Source: Enterocloster asparagiformis | GTDB lineage: Bacteria > Bacillota > Clostridia > Lachnospirales > Lachnospiraceae | Assembly (NCBI GenBank): GCA_018380885.1 | Contig: JAGZSY010000030.1 | Location: 27,666 to 91,665, forward strand | Direction of reading: 5' to 3' | DNA length: 64,000 bases | Shown: in pieces, positions 7,356 to 16,392 of the stretch | How positions within the stretch are numbered: the stretch's first letter is position 1 | Layout of the letters: every line of letters starts with the position of its first letter | Notes under the pieces: model-generated | The model's database searches: none | Told to the model about the DNA's origin: nothing | Seen by the model: only the letters and a program-made list of their open reading frames with translations | Made by a program: the position numbers and the translations under genes

Positions 7356-9575
7356 ATGGCTGTCGCGGACCCTTTGTCCAGCGGCAGCTTTTTAAAGGTG
7401 GAGACAAGAGACGTGGAAGAGTGGGAACAACAATTTACGGATGCCTTGGAGATCGGATATTCCTATGAGCTGGCGAAACGGATGGAGCAATTCAAGACCA
7501 ACCCTGCGCTGGGATACCGTACGGCGGGATCAAAGGCCGAGTTTGAGACGGGAGAGATGCTTTGCCGGGAGATGGAGGCCATCGGCCTGGCCGACGTGCG
7601 CAAGGACCGGGTGACGGTGGATGCCTGGGAGTTCGAGAAGGCCGAGATGCGCTTTACGGACGCCGCGGGGACGGAGCACTGCTTTCAGCTGGGGGCATAC
7701 CAGACTAACTTTGACACACAGGGGCCCAGGGAATTTCAGCTGGTGTACCTGGGCAAGGGCACGGCCGACTGCTACCAGCGCGTGGACGTGAAGGGAAAGC
7801 TGGTGCTGGTGGACATCAACCAGCGGGACGAGTGGTGGATCAATTTTCCTGTCTACCAGGCTTGGCTGCGCGGCGCCGCGGCTCTGGTGGCGGTTCAGGA
7901 ACAGGGCTATGGGGAAATACACAACACGGCCTTAAACGCCCAGGACATCGCGGGACCGGCGGACGCTCCGGCGTTTTCCATCTCCCAGGCCGATGCCTGG
8001 GTGCTCAAGAAGGCCATGATGGAGGCGGGCAGCTGCCCGGATGAGAGCGAGATGGAGCCCGGCAACATGGGCGGGATCGCGGTGCGCTTTGAGGCCAGGA
8101 CCACGGTGGTCCCGGACCGGGAGACCTACAACATCACCGGAACCATACCGGGGCGGAACACGGACAGGATGATCCTGCTCTCCGCCCACTACGATTCCTA
8201 CTTCAGCGGCTTTCAGGACGACAACGCCGCGGTGGCCATGATGCTCGGCATCGCCAGGGCGTTTCTGAAATGCGGCTACAAGCCCAAATATAACCTGGTA
8301 TTCTGCGCAATGGCAGCGGAGGAGTGGGGGGTGGCCAACTCCAAGTACGACTGGTCCACAGGCGCCTACGAGCAGGTGTTCACCGCCCGCCCGGAGTGGC
8401 GGGGCAGGACCGTGGCGGACTTGAATTTTGAGCTGCCGGCTCACGCCCACGGGCGTAGGGATGCGGTGCGCTGCACCTACGAGTACGAGGACTTTCTGAG
8501 CCGGTTCCTGGAGGGCATCGAGGTGGACCGGGCGGCTTATCCCGAGGGGGTGGAGGTGCTCTGCCCCATCCAGACCTGGTCCGACGACTTTTCCATGGCG
8601 GTTGCCGGTATCCCCTCAATGGTCAACGAGTTCTCCGGCGGGGAGTTTATGGAGACCCACTACCACTCCCAGTTCGACAACGACAACGTGTACCAGGAGC
8701 CGGTTTACCGCTTCCACCACATGCTCTACGGCCGTCTGGTGATGGCCTTTGACCGGCTGGTTCTGCCGCCTATGAATTTCGAGCGCCTGATCCTGGCGGT
8801 GGCGGACAGCGACGATGTGGGGGTCAGGCGCAGGGCGGAGGCGGATTTCTGGGGAATGAAGCACGCCCTCAAGGGCGCCAGGGAGGTTTCCCGGGCGCTG
8901 TACCGCAGGATCAGGCAGATCAACCAGGAGTACGGGGCGCTGCTGGCGGCCGGGGATGTGGAGGAGGCGGACCGGATGTTCGCCCGCTATGGGGCGCTGC
9001 AGGAGCGGCTGCTGTACATATTCCGCAAGGAGCAGGACTACTTTGTGCGGCTGAACTGGCACGACGAGGTGCTCTTTCCCCAGGAGGCGGTGCAGGACAA
9101 TCTGCGCGCCCTCTACAAGGCCCTGCGCCACGTCGAGGAGGGGAACGCCAGGGCGGCCCTGGAGGACATATACGGCATCGACAACAACCGCTACGCGTTT
9201 CTGTTCGACGAGCAGACCTTCGGCTATTTCACCCAGTACGTGCTGAACCAGCCGGACAGCCGGCTGAAATGGGGCGCCGGCCGCATCGTGCACCACGAAA
9301 ACCTGTTCCACCTGGTGCAGAGCCTGAAGAGGAAGCTGGCGGCGGAGCGGGAGAGCGGTGCAGCCGCGGCGGAGACGGCCGCTGCCGCCCTTTCGCACCG
9401 GGTGCCGGCGTTCCGGAAGCCGGAGGCCGCGCCGGCTGTGGACCTGACGCCGGAATACCAGGAGCTGAAGCGGGTGACGGACAACCAGATCGCCTGCTAC
9501 CGGGACGACATCCGCTATATGACGGAATCGATTAAAAAACTGACCGCATGGATGCAGGAATGCCTGACCATGTGA
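7356..9575 (+). CDS. M28-family zinc aminopeptidase with long C-terminal extension
   Basis: 739 residues. The zinc peptidase core has the expected order: SAHYDS (His ligand, about residue 278), DDNAAVAMM (bridging Asp), AAEEWG (catalytic Glu plus ligand Glu), VADLNFELP and HYHSQFDND (last His). A PA-like insert precedes the core. After about residue 460 comes a 280-residue charged, helical extension that is not part of the M28 fold. No signal peptide is seen, suggesting cytoplasmic peptide hydrolysis. The ATG at 7356 has no obvious ribosome site, so the true start could be a few codons downstream. It lies 21 bases after the wall-binding protein gene and 19 bases before an acetyltransferase gene. 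Confidence 0.85.
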   Translation: MAVADPLSSGSFLKVETRDVEEWEQQFTDALEIGYSYELAKRMEQFKTNPALGYRTAGSKAEFETGEMLCREMEAIGLADVRKDRVTVDAWEFEKAEMRFTDAAGTEHCFQLGAYQTNFDTQGPREFQLVYLGKGTADCYQRVDVKGKLVLVDINQRDEWWINFPVYQAWLRGAAALVAVQEQGYGEIHNTALNAQDIAGPADAPAFSISQADAWVLKKAMMEAGSCPDESEMEPGNMGGIAVRFEARTTVVPDRETYNITGTIPGRNTDRMILLSAHYDSYFSGFQDDNAAVAMMLGIARAFLKCGYKPKYNLVFCAMAAEEWGVANSKYDWSTGAYEQVFTARPEWRGRTVADLNFELPAHAHGRRDAVRCTYEYEDFLSRFLEGIEVDRAAYPEGVEVLCPIQTWSDDFSMAVAGIPSMVNEFSGGEFMETHYHSQFDNDNVYQEPVYRFHHMLYGRLVMAFDRLVLPPMNFERLILAVADSDDVGVRRRAEADFWGMKHALKGAREVSRALYRRIRQINQEYGALLAAGDVEEADRMFARYGALQERLLYIFRKEQDYFVRLNWHDEVLFPQEAVQDNLRALYKALRHVEEGNARAALEDIYGIDNNRYAFLFDEQTFGYFTQYVLNQPDSRLKWGAGRIVHHENLFHLVQSLKRKLAAERESGAAAAETAAAALSHRVPAFRKPEAAPAVDLTPEYQELKRVTDNQIACYRDDIRYMTESIKKLTAWMQECLTM

Positions 9576-9594
9576 CGGGAGGAAATACAAAACG

Positions 9595-10230
9595 ATGGAA
9601 AGCCGAACTTTATACCGCGTGCAAAAAGAGGACCTGCCGAAAATGGAGGAGCTTCTGACCCAGTGCTTTGCCCGGGACCCGCTGTATTGCCAGTTGATCC
9701 CGGACGAGGAGACCAGGAAGCGTTTGCTGCCGGAACTGTTCAAATGCGACCTGTCGGAGTTTTTCGAGTTTTGCGAAATATACTCCGACAGCCCGGAGTT
9801 AAACTCCATTATCGTGGTGTCCGACGAGTCGGAGCCCTACGATCCGTTCCGCTACTACCTGACCGAGGCGCTGGCGGCCCTGAGGACGGACGAGTACTTG
9901 ATCCGGGAGGACCCCAGCCTCAGGACCTTCTGGAATTTTCTGCGGGGCAAGGACTATTTGAACTCCCGCTGGACGGCCCAGCTGCACCAGGAGGAGCGCC
10001 TGCACATCATCTATCTGGCGGTGCGGCCCAGCATGCAGCACCACGGCCTGTCCGCCCTGATGCTCAACGAGGTGATCGCCTACGCGGAGAGCCGGCGCCT
10101 GATGATCTCCCTGGAGACCCATAACCCGAAAAACGTTCCCCTGTACGAGCATTTCGGTTTTAAGCTGTTCGGCGTGGTGGAAAAACATTTCGACCTCAAG
10201 CAGTATTGCCTGGTGCGCGAGGTACAGTAG
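9595..10230 (+). CDS. GNAT-family N-acetyltransferase
   Basis: 211 residues, cytoplasmic. The C-terminal half has the GNAT core: beta-4 strand LHIIYLAVRPSMQHHG with the acetyl-CoA loop (RPSMQHHGLSALM, a Q/RxxGxG/A-like site), then ISLETHNPKNVPLYEHFGFK, the usual end of the fold with Asn-Tyr-Glu-x-x-Gly-Phe logic. The N-terminal half is less typical, with an acidic helical stretch. Ribosome site gggagg lies about 12 bases before the ATG. It is probably co-transcribed with the upstream aminopeptidase and ends at the strong hairpin at 10261. Substrate unknown. Confidence 0.85.
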   Translation: MESRTLYRVQKEDLPKMEELLTQCFARDPLYCQLIPDEETRKRLLPELFKCDLSEFFEFCEIYSDSPELNSIIVVSDESEPYDPFRYYLTEALAALRTDEYLIREDPSLRTFWNFLRGKDYLNSRWTAQLHQEERLHIIYLAVRPSMQHHGLSALMLNEVIAYAESRRLMISLETHNPKNVPLYEHFGFKLFGVVEKHFDLKQYCLVREVQ

Positions 10231-10260
10231 GGACAACATTTCCGTAGACTCCATTCCGTT

Positions 10261-10290
10261 CACAGCCCCGCGTTTTCCCGCGGGGCTGTG
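10261..10290 (+). terminator. Strong hairpin after the acetyltransferase gene
   Basis: Perfect 12-bp stem (cacagccccgcg with its complement, 10261-10272 and 10279-10290) and a 6-base loop. It lies 30 bases past the stop codon. The T tract after it is poor (aatttcaac), so termination efficiency is uncertain. Confidence 0.6.
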
Positions 10291-10367
10291 AATTTCAACA
10301 TAACCTCTGTTTATAATAATAATTCCAAACTTGTATATTCCATAATCGGAAAATTCCCCTGCAACTG

Positions 10368-10396
10368 TTGAAATCCCCCATTAAATGAGATATGAT
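10368..10396 (+). promoter_or_regulatory. Sigma-A promoter of leuB-ilvD
   Basis: TTGAAA at 10368-10373, a 17-base spacer, and TATGAT at 10391-10396. Transcription would begin near 10403 and give a 55-base leader with no evident attenuator. Confidence 0.75.
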
Positions 10397-10457
10397 GGAA
10401 AGAAATCATATTTGTTTGTTTAGACATAACTAAAATGAATAACAGAATGGGAGAGAT

Positions 10458-11549
10458 ATGAAGATGAATTATAATGTGACAGCCATACCCGGAGATGGGA
10501 TCGGCCCGGAGATCGTGCGGGAGGCCAGAAAAGTGCTGGATCAGGTGGGCAAAGTCTACGGCCATACCTTCCATTACACCGAGGTGCTCATGGGCGGCTG
10601 CTCCATCGACGCACACGGCGTTCCGCTGACCGACGAGGCCCTGGAGACGGCGCGAAACAGCGACGCGGTGCTTTTGGGAGCCGTGGGCGGTAACGTGGGC
10701 AACTCCAAATGGTACGACGTGGCTCCAAACCTGCGGCCCGAGGCCGGGCTTCTGGCCATGCGCAAGGGACTGGGGCTGTTCGCCAACATTCGTCCGGCCT
10801 ACCTCTACGGAGAGCTGGCTTCCGCCTGCCCGTTAAAGGATGAGATTATCGGCGGGGGCTTCGACATGGTGATCATGCGGGAGCTCACCGGCGGCATCTA
10901 CTTCGGGGACCGCTGGACCAAGGAGGTGGACGGCGTGATGCAGGCCACGGATATCCTTACATACAATGAACATGAGATTCGCAGGATCGCCGTCAAGGGC
11001 TTCGAGATCGCCATGAAGCGCCGGAAAAAGGTGATCAGCGTGGACAAGGCCAACGTGCTGGACTCCTCCCGCCTGTGGAGAAAGGTGGTGGAGGAGGTGG
11101 CGAAGGACTACCCGGATGTGGAGCTGAGCCATATGCTGGTGGACAACTGCGCCATGCAGCTGGTGATGAACCCGGGCCAGTTCGACGTGATCCTGACCGA
11201 GAATATGTTCGGCGACATCCTGTCCGACGAGGCCAGCATGATCACCGGCTCCATCGGGATGCTGTCCTCGGCCAGCTTAAACGAGAGCAAGTTCGGCCTG
11301 TACGAGCCCAGCCACGGCTCGGCGCCGGATATCGCCGGCAAGGATATGGCCAATCCCATCGCCACCATCCTGTCCGCGGCCATGATGCTGCGGTACTCCT
11401 TTGATCTGGACCGGGAGGCCGACGCGGTGGAGCAGGCGGTGCGCCAGGTGCTAAAGGACGGCTACCGCACCGTGGACATCATGTCCGACGGCTGTGAGAA
11501 GGTGGGAACCGCCCGCATGGGAGATCTGGTTGCGGAGCGGATTGGATAA
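10458..11549 (+). CDS. leuB: 3-isopropylmalate dehydrogenase
   Basis: Third step of leucine synthesis: NAD-dependent oxidation and decarboxylation of 3-isopropylmalate. 363 residues, typical for LeuB. Motifs visible: [11 protein letters not shown] at the N-terminus, LLGAVGG, the substrate Arg set ([22 protein letters not shown]), and the metal/NAD segment [14 protein letters not shown] followed by [15 protein letters not shown]. Two possible ATG starts, 10458 and 10464; the second has better spacing from gggagag. It leads an operon with ilvD 15 bases behind. leuA, leuC and leuD are absent from the window, so the leucine pathway must be split elsewhere. Confidence 0.96.
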   Translation: MKMNYNVTAIPGDGIGPEIVREARKVLDQVGKVYGHTFHYTEVLMGGCSIDAHGVPLTDEALETARNSDAVLLGAVGGNVGNSKWYDVAPNLRPEAGLLAMRKGLGLFANIRPAYLYGELASACPLKDEIIGGGFDMVIMRELTGGIYFGDRWTKEVDGVMQATDILTYNEHEIRRIAVKGFEIAMKRRKKVISVDKANVLDSSRLWRKVVEEVAKDYPDVELSHMLVDNCAMQLVMNPGQFDVILTENMFGDILSDEASMITGSIGMLSSASLNESKFGLYEPSHGSAPDIAGKDMANPIATILSAAMMLRYSFDLDREADAVEQAVRQVLKDGYRTVDIMSDGCEKVGTARMGDLVAERIG

Positions 11550-11564
11550 AGGAGGAGAAAACAG

Positions 11565-13229
11565 ATGAAAAGTGATGCAGTGAGAACCGGTATGCAGCAG
11601 GCGCCCCACAGGTCCCTGTTCAACGCCCTTGGCATGACGGAAGAAGAGATGAAAAAGCCCATGGTGGGCATTGTGAGTTCCTACAACGAAATCGTACCCG
11701 GCCACATGAACCTGGATAAGATCGTGGAGGCGGTGAAGCTGGGCGTGGCCATGGCGGGCGGCACCCCGGTGGTGTTCCCGGCCATCGCGGTCTGCGACGG
11801 CATCGCCATGGGCCACGTGGGCATGAAATATTCCCTGGTGACCCGGGATCTGATCGCGGACTCCACGGAGTGCATGGCCCTGGCCCATCAGTTCGACGCT
11901 CTGGTGATGGTGCCCAACTGCGACAAGAACGTGCCCGGCCTTCTGATGGCCGCGGCCAGAATCAACGTTCCTACCGTGTTCGTCAGCGGCGGTCCCATGC
12001 TGGCCGGACATGTGAAGGGGCATAAAACCAGCCTTTCCAGCATGTTTGAGGCCGTGGGCTCCTACGCCGCGGGCACCATGACAGAGGAGGACGTGCGGGA
12101 GTTTGAGGAGAAGGCGTGTCCCACCTGCGGTTCCTGCTCCGGCATGTACACGGCCAACAGCATGAACTGTCTGACCGAGGTGCTGGGCCTGGGCCTGAGG
12201 GGCAACGGGACCATCCCGGCGGTGTACTCCGAGCGCATCAAGCTGGCGAAGCACGCCGGCATGCAGGTGATGGAGATGTACCGCAAAAATATCCGTCCCC
12301 GCGACATTATGACAAAAGATGCGTTTATCAACGCTTTGACCATGGATATGGCCCTGGGCTGCTCCACCAACAGCATGCTCCATCTGCCGGCCATCGCCCA
12401 CGAGGCGGGCGTGGAGCTGAACCCGGATATCGCCAACGAGATCAGCGCGAAGACCCCCAACCTGTGCCATCTGGCCCCGGCGGGCTCCACCTACATCGAG
12501 GATTTGAACGAGGCGGGAGGAATCTACGCGGTGATGAACGAGATCAGCAAGAAGGGCCTTCTGAACCTGGACTGCATGACCGTCACCGGCAAGACCGTGG
12601 GCGAGAACATCAAGGGCTGCGTGAACAAGAACCCGGAGGTCATCCGTCCGGTGGAGAATCCCTACAGCGAGACCGGCGGCATAGCCATCCTGCGGGGCAA
12701 CCTGGCCCCGGGCAGCGCCGTTGTGAAGCGCTCCGCCGTTGCGCCTGAGATGTTAAAGCACCAGGGCCCGGCCAGGGTGTTTAACTGCGAGGAGGACGCC
12801 ATCGCGGCCATCAAGGGCGGCAGGATCGTGGCCGGCGACGTGGTGGTGATCCGTTACGAGGGCCCCAAGGGCGGCCCCGGCATGCGCGAGATGCTAAACC
12901 CCACCTCCGCCATCGCGGGAATGGGGCTGGGGTCCTCGGTGGCCCTGATCACGGACGGGCGGTTCTCCGGCGCCTCCAGAGGCGCTTCCATCGGCCATGT
13001 GTGCCCGGAAGCCCAGGTGGGCGGTCCCATCGCGCTGGTGGAGGAGGGCGATATCATCTCCATCGATATCGACAACCACAGGCTGGATCTGCTGGTCTCC
13101 GACGAGGAGCTGGCGGCCCGCAAGGCCAAGTGGAGCGCCCCCACGCCTCAGGTTACCACGGGTTATCTGGCGCGCTACGCCTCCCTGGTGACCAGCGCGG
13201 ACCGCGGCGCGGTGCTGGAAGTGAAGTGA
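11565..13229 (+). CDS. ilvD: Dihydroxy-acid dehydratase
   Basis: Iron-sulfur dehydratase that converts 2,3-dihydroxy-isovalerate and its methylvalerate homologue to the 2-keto acids in valine and isoleucine synthesis. 554 residues, full length. Cluster cysteines are in [10 protein letters not shown] and [18 protein letters not shown]; the conserved [13 protein letters not shown] and [11 protein letters not shown] motifs follow. A good ribosome site (aaaggagg) lies before ATG 11565. Follows leuB by 15 bases, with ilvB 104 bases downstream past a hairpin. Confidence 0.97.
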   Translation: MKSDAVRTGMQQAPHRSLFNALGMTEEEMKKPMVGIVSSYNEIVPGHMNLDKIVEAVKLGVAMAGGTPVVFPAIAVCDGIAMGHVGMKYSLVTRDLIADSTECMALAHQFDALVMVPNCDKNVPGLLMAAARINVPTVFVSGGPMLAGHVKGHKTSLSSMFEAVGSYAAGTMTEEDVREFEEKACPTCGSCSGMYTANSMNCLTEVLGLGLRGNGTIPAVYSERIKLAKHAGMQVMEMYRKNIRPRDIMTKDAFINALTMDMALGCSTNSMLHLPAIAHEAGVELNPDIANEISAKTPNLCHLAPAGSTYIEDLNEAGGIYAVMNEISKKGLLNLDCMTVTGKTVGENIKGCVNKNPEVIRPVENPYSETGGIAILRGNLAPGSAVVKRSAVAPEMLKHQGPARVFNCEEDAIAAIKGGRIVAGDVVVIRYEGPKGGPGMREMLNPTSAIAGMGLGSSVALITDGRFSGASRGASIGHVCPEAQVGGPIALVEEGDIISIDIDNHRLDLLVSDEELAARKAKWSAPTPQVTTGYLARYASLVTSADRGAVLEVK

Positions 13230-13279
13230 TTCCGGACAACGCGGACGGGGTGATGTAAATCGAAATGTAATGAGATAGA

Positions 13280-13312
13280 AAACGCGCCTGGAGCAGTACT
13301 GCAGGCGCGTTT
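13280..13312 (+). promoter_or_regulatory. Hairpin between ilvD and ilvB
   Basis: Perfect 11-bp inverted repeat (aaacgcgcctg at 13280-13290, complement at 13302-13312) around an 11-base loop that contains the small palindrome cagtactg. It ends 5 bases before the ilvB ribosome site and has no T tract, so it is more likely an mRNA-processing or translation-modulating structure than a terminator. Confidence 0.55.
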
Positions 13313-13333
13313 CGGAAAAGGAGTGCGGGATAC

Positions 13334-15016
13334 ATGAGCAAAATGACAGGAGCAGAGATTGTAATACAGTGCCTGAGGGAGCAGGGAGTGGACACGGTGT
13401 TCGGCTATCCGGGCGGGGCCATTTTAAATATCTACGACGCGCTGTACCAGCATCAGGATGAGATCACCCATATCCTGACGTCCCACGAGCAGGGCGCGTC
13501 CCATGCGGCGGACGGATATGCCAGAGCCACGGGAAAAGTGGGCGTATGCCTGGCCACATCCGGCCCGGGCGCCACGAATCTGGTGACCGGCATCGCCACA
13601 GCTTATATGGATTCCGTTCCGGTGGTGGCCATCACCTGCAACGTGACCAACAGCCTGCTGGGCAAGGACAGCTTCCAGGAGGTGGATATCACGGGCGTGA
13701 CCATGCCCATTACCAAATACAACTTTATCGTCAAGGACGTGAACAAGCTGGCCAAGGTTATCCGCCGTGCCTTCACCATCGCCCAGACCGGCAGGCCCGG
13801 CCCGGTGCTGGTGGATATCACCAAGGATGTGACCGGAGCTGTCTGCGACTACGAGTACCAGGCGCCGGAGGAGATCGTGCGCCAGAGCGACACCATCACC
13901 GAGGAGGCCATGGACCGGGCGGTGGAGATGATCCGCAATTCCCGCAAGCCCTTTATCTTCGTGGGCGGCGGCGCGGTGATCGCCAACGCCTCCGACGAGC
14001 TGCGTGCCTTCGCCCACAAGATCCAGGCGCCGGTGGCGGACAGCCTGATGGGCAAGGGCGCGTTTGACGGCACCGACGAGCTGTACACCGGCATGGTGGG
14101 CATGCACGGCACCAAGACCAGCAACTTCGGCATCACCGAGGCGGACCTGCTGATCGTGGTGGGCGCGCGGTTCTCCGACCGCGTCACCGGCAACGCCAGC
14201 AAATTCGCAAAAAATGCTAAAATTTTACAGTTAGATGTGGATCCGGCGGAGATCAACAAGAACATCAAGGTGGACGCCCACATTATCGGGGACGTGAAGG
14301 TGATCCTGCGCAAGCTCAACGCGCGCCTTGACCCGGTGAACCACGACGAGTGGATCGCCCACATCGAGCGCATGAAGGATATGTATCCCCTGCGCTATGA
14401 CAAGCGGCTTTTGACCGGACCATACATCGTTCAGGCCATAGACGAGGTGACGGACGAGGACGCCATCATCGTGACCGAGGTGGGCCAGCATCAGATGTGG
14501 GCTGCCCAGTATTACAATTACCGCAAGCCCAGAACCCTGCTGACCTCCGGCGGCCTGGGCACCATGGGCTACGGCCTGGGAGCCGCCATCGGCGCCAAGA
14601 TGGGGTGCAAGGACCGCACGGTTATCAATATCGCGGGCGACGGCTGCTTCCGCATGAACATGAACGAGATCGCCACGGCGGTGCGCTACAACATCCCGGT
14701 GGTGGAAGTGATTGTGAACAACCATGTGCTGGGTATGGTGCGCCAGTGGCAGACCCTGTTCTACGGCAAGCGCTATTCCCAGACCGTATTAAACGACGCG
14801 GTGGATTTTGTGAAGCTGGCCGAGGCCATGGGGGCGAAGGCCTACCGCGTGACCCAGAAGGATGATTTCATCCCGGTTTTAAAGGAGGCCATTTCCCTGA
14901 ACATTCCGGTGCTCATCGATTGCCAGGTGAGCTGTGACGACAAGGTGTTCCCCATGGTGTCGCCCGGCGCGCCCATTGCGGATGCTTTTGATGATACGGA
15001 CTTGAAAATCAATTAA
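13334..15016 (+). CDS. ilvB: Acetolactate synthase, large (catalytic) subunit
   Basis: Thiamine-diphosphate enzyme making acetolactate or acetohydroxybutyrate, the first common step to valine, isoleucine and leucine. 560 residues. Catalytic Glu is in TSHEQGASHAADGYARA; the ThDP motif is GDGCFRMNMNEIATAV through VNN; the middle domain (FVGGGAVIANASDELRAF) is the FAD-binding region of AHAS rather than a catabolic enzyme. Ribosome site aaaggag before ATG 13334. No small regulatory subunit (ilvN/ilvH) follows, nor ilvC, so feedback control must depend on a gene outside the window. Confidence 0.95.
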   Translation: MSKMTGAEIVIQCLREQGVDTVFGYPGGAILNIYDALYQHQDEITHILTSHEQGASHAADGYARATGKVGVCLATSGPGATNLVTGIATAYMDSVPVVAITCNVTNSLLGKDSFQEVDITGVTMPITKYNFIVKDVNKLAKVIRRAFTIAQTGRPGPVLVDITKDVTGAVCDYEYQAPEEIVRQSDTITEEAMDRAVEMIRNSRKPFIFVGGGAVIANASDELRAFAHKIQAPVADSLMGKGAFDGTDELYTGMVGMHGTKTSNFGITEADLLIVVGARFSDRVTGNASKFAKNAKILQLDVDPAEINKNIKVDAHIIGDVKVILRKLNARLDPVNHDEWIAHIERMKDMYPLRYDKRLLTGPYIVQAIDEVTDEDAIIVTEVGQHQMWAAQYYNYRKPRTLLTSGGLGTMGYGLGAAIGAKMGCKDRTVINIAGDGCFRMNMNEIATAVRYNIPVVEVIVNNHVLGMVRQWQTLFYGKRYSQTVLNDAVDFVKLAEAMGAKAYRVTQKDDFIPVLKEAISLNIPVLIDCQVSCDDKVFPMVSPGAPIADAFDDTDLKIN

Positions 15017-15030
15017 AAAGAGTGTATGAT
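15002..15030 (+). promoter_or_regulatory. Sigma-A promoter of the serC operon, inside the ilvB 3' end
   Basis: TTGAAA at 15002-15007, a 17-base spacer and TATGAT at 15025-15030. The -35 lies in the last ilvB codons. Start near 15037 gives a ~190-base leader before serC. Confidence 0.75.
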
Positions 15031-15046
15031 AGTCTTTAATACTTCG

Positions 15047-15170
15047 GGGACGTTAACACATTATCATGTTAAAGTGTCCGCCCGGCGTTAAAGGCGACGA
15101 TACAAAAGTGCGTTTGGATGACTTTCCTGTGTGCGGCCTTTTAAGCCGGCCCGCATATGGGGAAGTCATC
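15047..15170 (+). promoter_or_regulatory. Structured leader of serC-serA
   Basis: Two hairpins fill the leader. The first pairs ggac-ttaaca (from 15047) with tgttaa-gtcc (to about 15081). The second is long: gatgactttcc (from 15117) pairs with the matching ggggaagtcatc (to about 15170), and within it tgcggcc pairs with ggcccgca around a ttttaa loop. It is followed by a T/A-rich stretch. It lacks the T-box signature and matches no riboswitch I recognise. Confidence 0.5.
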
Positions 15171-15228
15171 TGTATATATATTTATAGTACGCGGATGTAT
15201 CACACAACATTGAAGGAGGAGCGCGAAA

Positions 15229-16314
15229 ATGAGCAGAGTTTACAACTTTTCAGCAGGTCCGGCCGTGCTGCCGGAGGAAGTCCTGGCGGAAGCGGCGGCG
15301 GAAATGCTGGACTACAGAGGAACCGGGATGTCCGTGATGGAGATGAGCCATCGATCTAAGGCTTATCAGACGATCATCGATGAAGCTGAATCAGACCTGC
15401 GCGGGCTTTTACATATTCCGGACAATTACAAGGTATTGTTCCTGCAGGGCGGCGCGTCCCAGCAGTTCGCCATGGTGCCCATGAATTTAATGAAGAACAG
15501 GACGGCGGATTATATCGTGACCGGGCAGTGGGCCAAGAAGGCGTATTCCGAGGGAAAGCTCTACGGCACGGCCAACGCGGTGGCATCCAGCGCGGACAAA
15601 ACCTTCAGCTACATTCCCGACTGTTCCGACCTGCCGATCTCGGAGAATGCGGACTACGTGTATATCTGTGAGAACAACACCATTTACGGCACAAAGTACA
15701 AGACCCTTCCCAACACCAAGGGCAAGCTTCTGGTGGCGGACCAGTCCTCCTGCTTCCTGTCCGAGCCCGTGGACGTGTCCAAATACGGCCTGATCTTTGC
15801 CGGAGCCCAGAAGAACGTGGGGCCGGCCGGGACGGTGATCGTGATCGTGCGCGCGGATCTGGTGACCGAGGATGTGCTGCCCGGCACTCCCACCATGCTG
15901 CGCTACAAGACCCATGTGGACGCCGGTTCCCTGTACAACACCCCGCCCACCTACGGCATCTATATCTGCGGCAAGGTGTTCAAGTGGCTGAAGGCCAGGG
16001 GCGGATTGGAGGCCATGAAGCAGTATAATGAGGAGAAGGCGAAGATACTCTACGATTTCCTGGATCAGAGCAGGCTCTTTAAGGGCACAGTGGTGAAACA
16101 GGACCGTTCCCTGATGAACGTGCCCTTTGTCACCGGCGATGAGGAGATGGACGCCCTGTTTGTGAAGGAGTCCAAGGCCGCGGGCCTGGAGAACTTAAAG
16201 GGCCACCGGACCGTGGGCGGCATGCGGGCCAGCATCTACAACGCCATGCCCATGGAGGGCGTGAAAAAGCTGGTTGAATTTATGGACGATTTTGAGACCA
16301 GACAGGGCAAATAA
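15229..16314 (+). CDS. serC: Phosphoserine aminotransferase
   Basis: PLP-dependent transamination of 3-phosphohydroxypyruvate to phosphoserine, the second step of serine synthesis. 361 residues. Opens with YNFSAGPAVLP, the SerC signature; GGASQQFAMVPMN binds the cofactor phosphate; the PLP lysine is in FAGAQKNVGPAG. Strong ribosome site (gaaggagg) before ATG 15229. serA follows 78 bases later, so the first two steps are co-transcribed. No serB appears nearby. Confidence 0.97.
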   Translation: MSRVYNFSAGPAVLPEEVLAEAAAEMLDYRGTGMSVMEMSHRSKAYQTIIDEAESDLRGLLHIPDNYKVLFLQGGASQQFAMVPMNLMKNRTADYIVTGQWAKKAYSEGKLYGTANAVASSADKTFSYIPDCSDLPISENADYVYICENNTIYGTKYKTLPNTKGKLLVADQSSCFLSEPVDVSKYGLIFAGAQKNVGPAGTVIVIVRADLVTEDVLPGTPTMLRYKTHVDAGSLYNTPPTYGIYICGKVFKWLKARGGLEAMKQYNEEKAKILYDFLDQSRLFKGTVVKQDRSLMNVPFVTGDEEMDALFVKESKAAGLENLKGHRTVGGMRASIYNAMPMEGVKKLVEFMDDFETRQGK

Positions 16315-16392
16315 AACTGTTTTTGTAAAAAACTGGGAGCCATGTCCCGCCGGGCGCGGGGCGGTTCCGGTGTTGATAGAGGAGAGAAGATT

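Noticed and set aside
15037..15228. T-box riboswitch before serC
   Set aside because: No T-box sequence (TGGNACCGCG-like) and no terminator/antiterminator pair could be found.
15066..15359. Open frame running through the serC leader into serC
   Set aside because: It would overlap serC in another frame, has no ribosome site and covers the hairpins; the leader interpretation is better.
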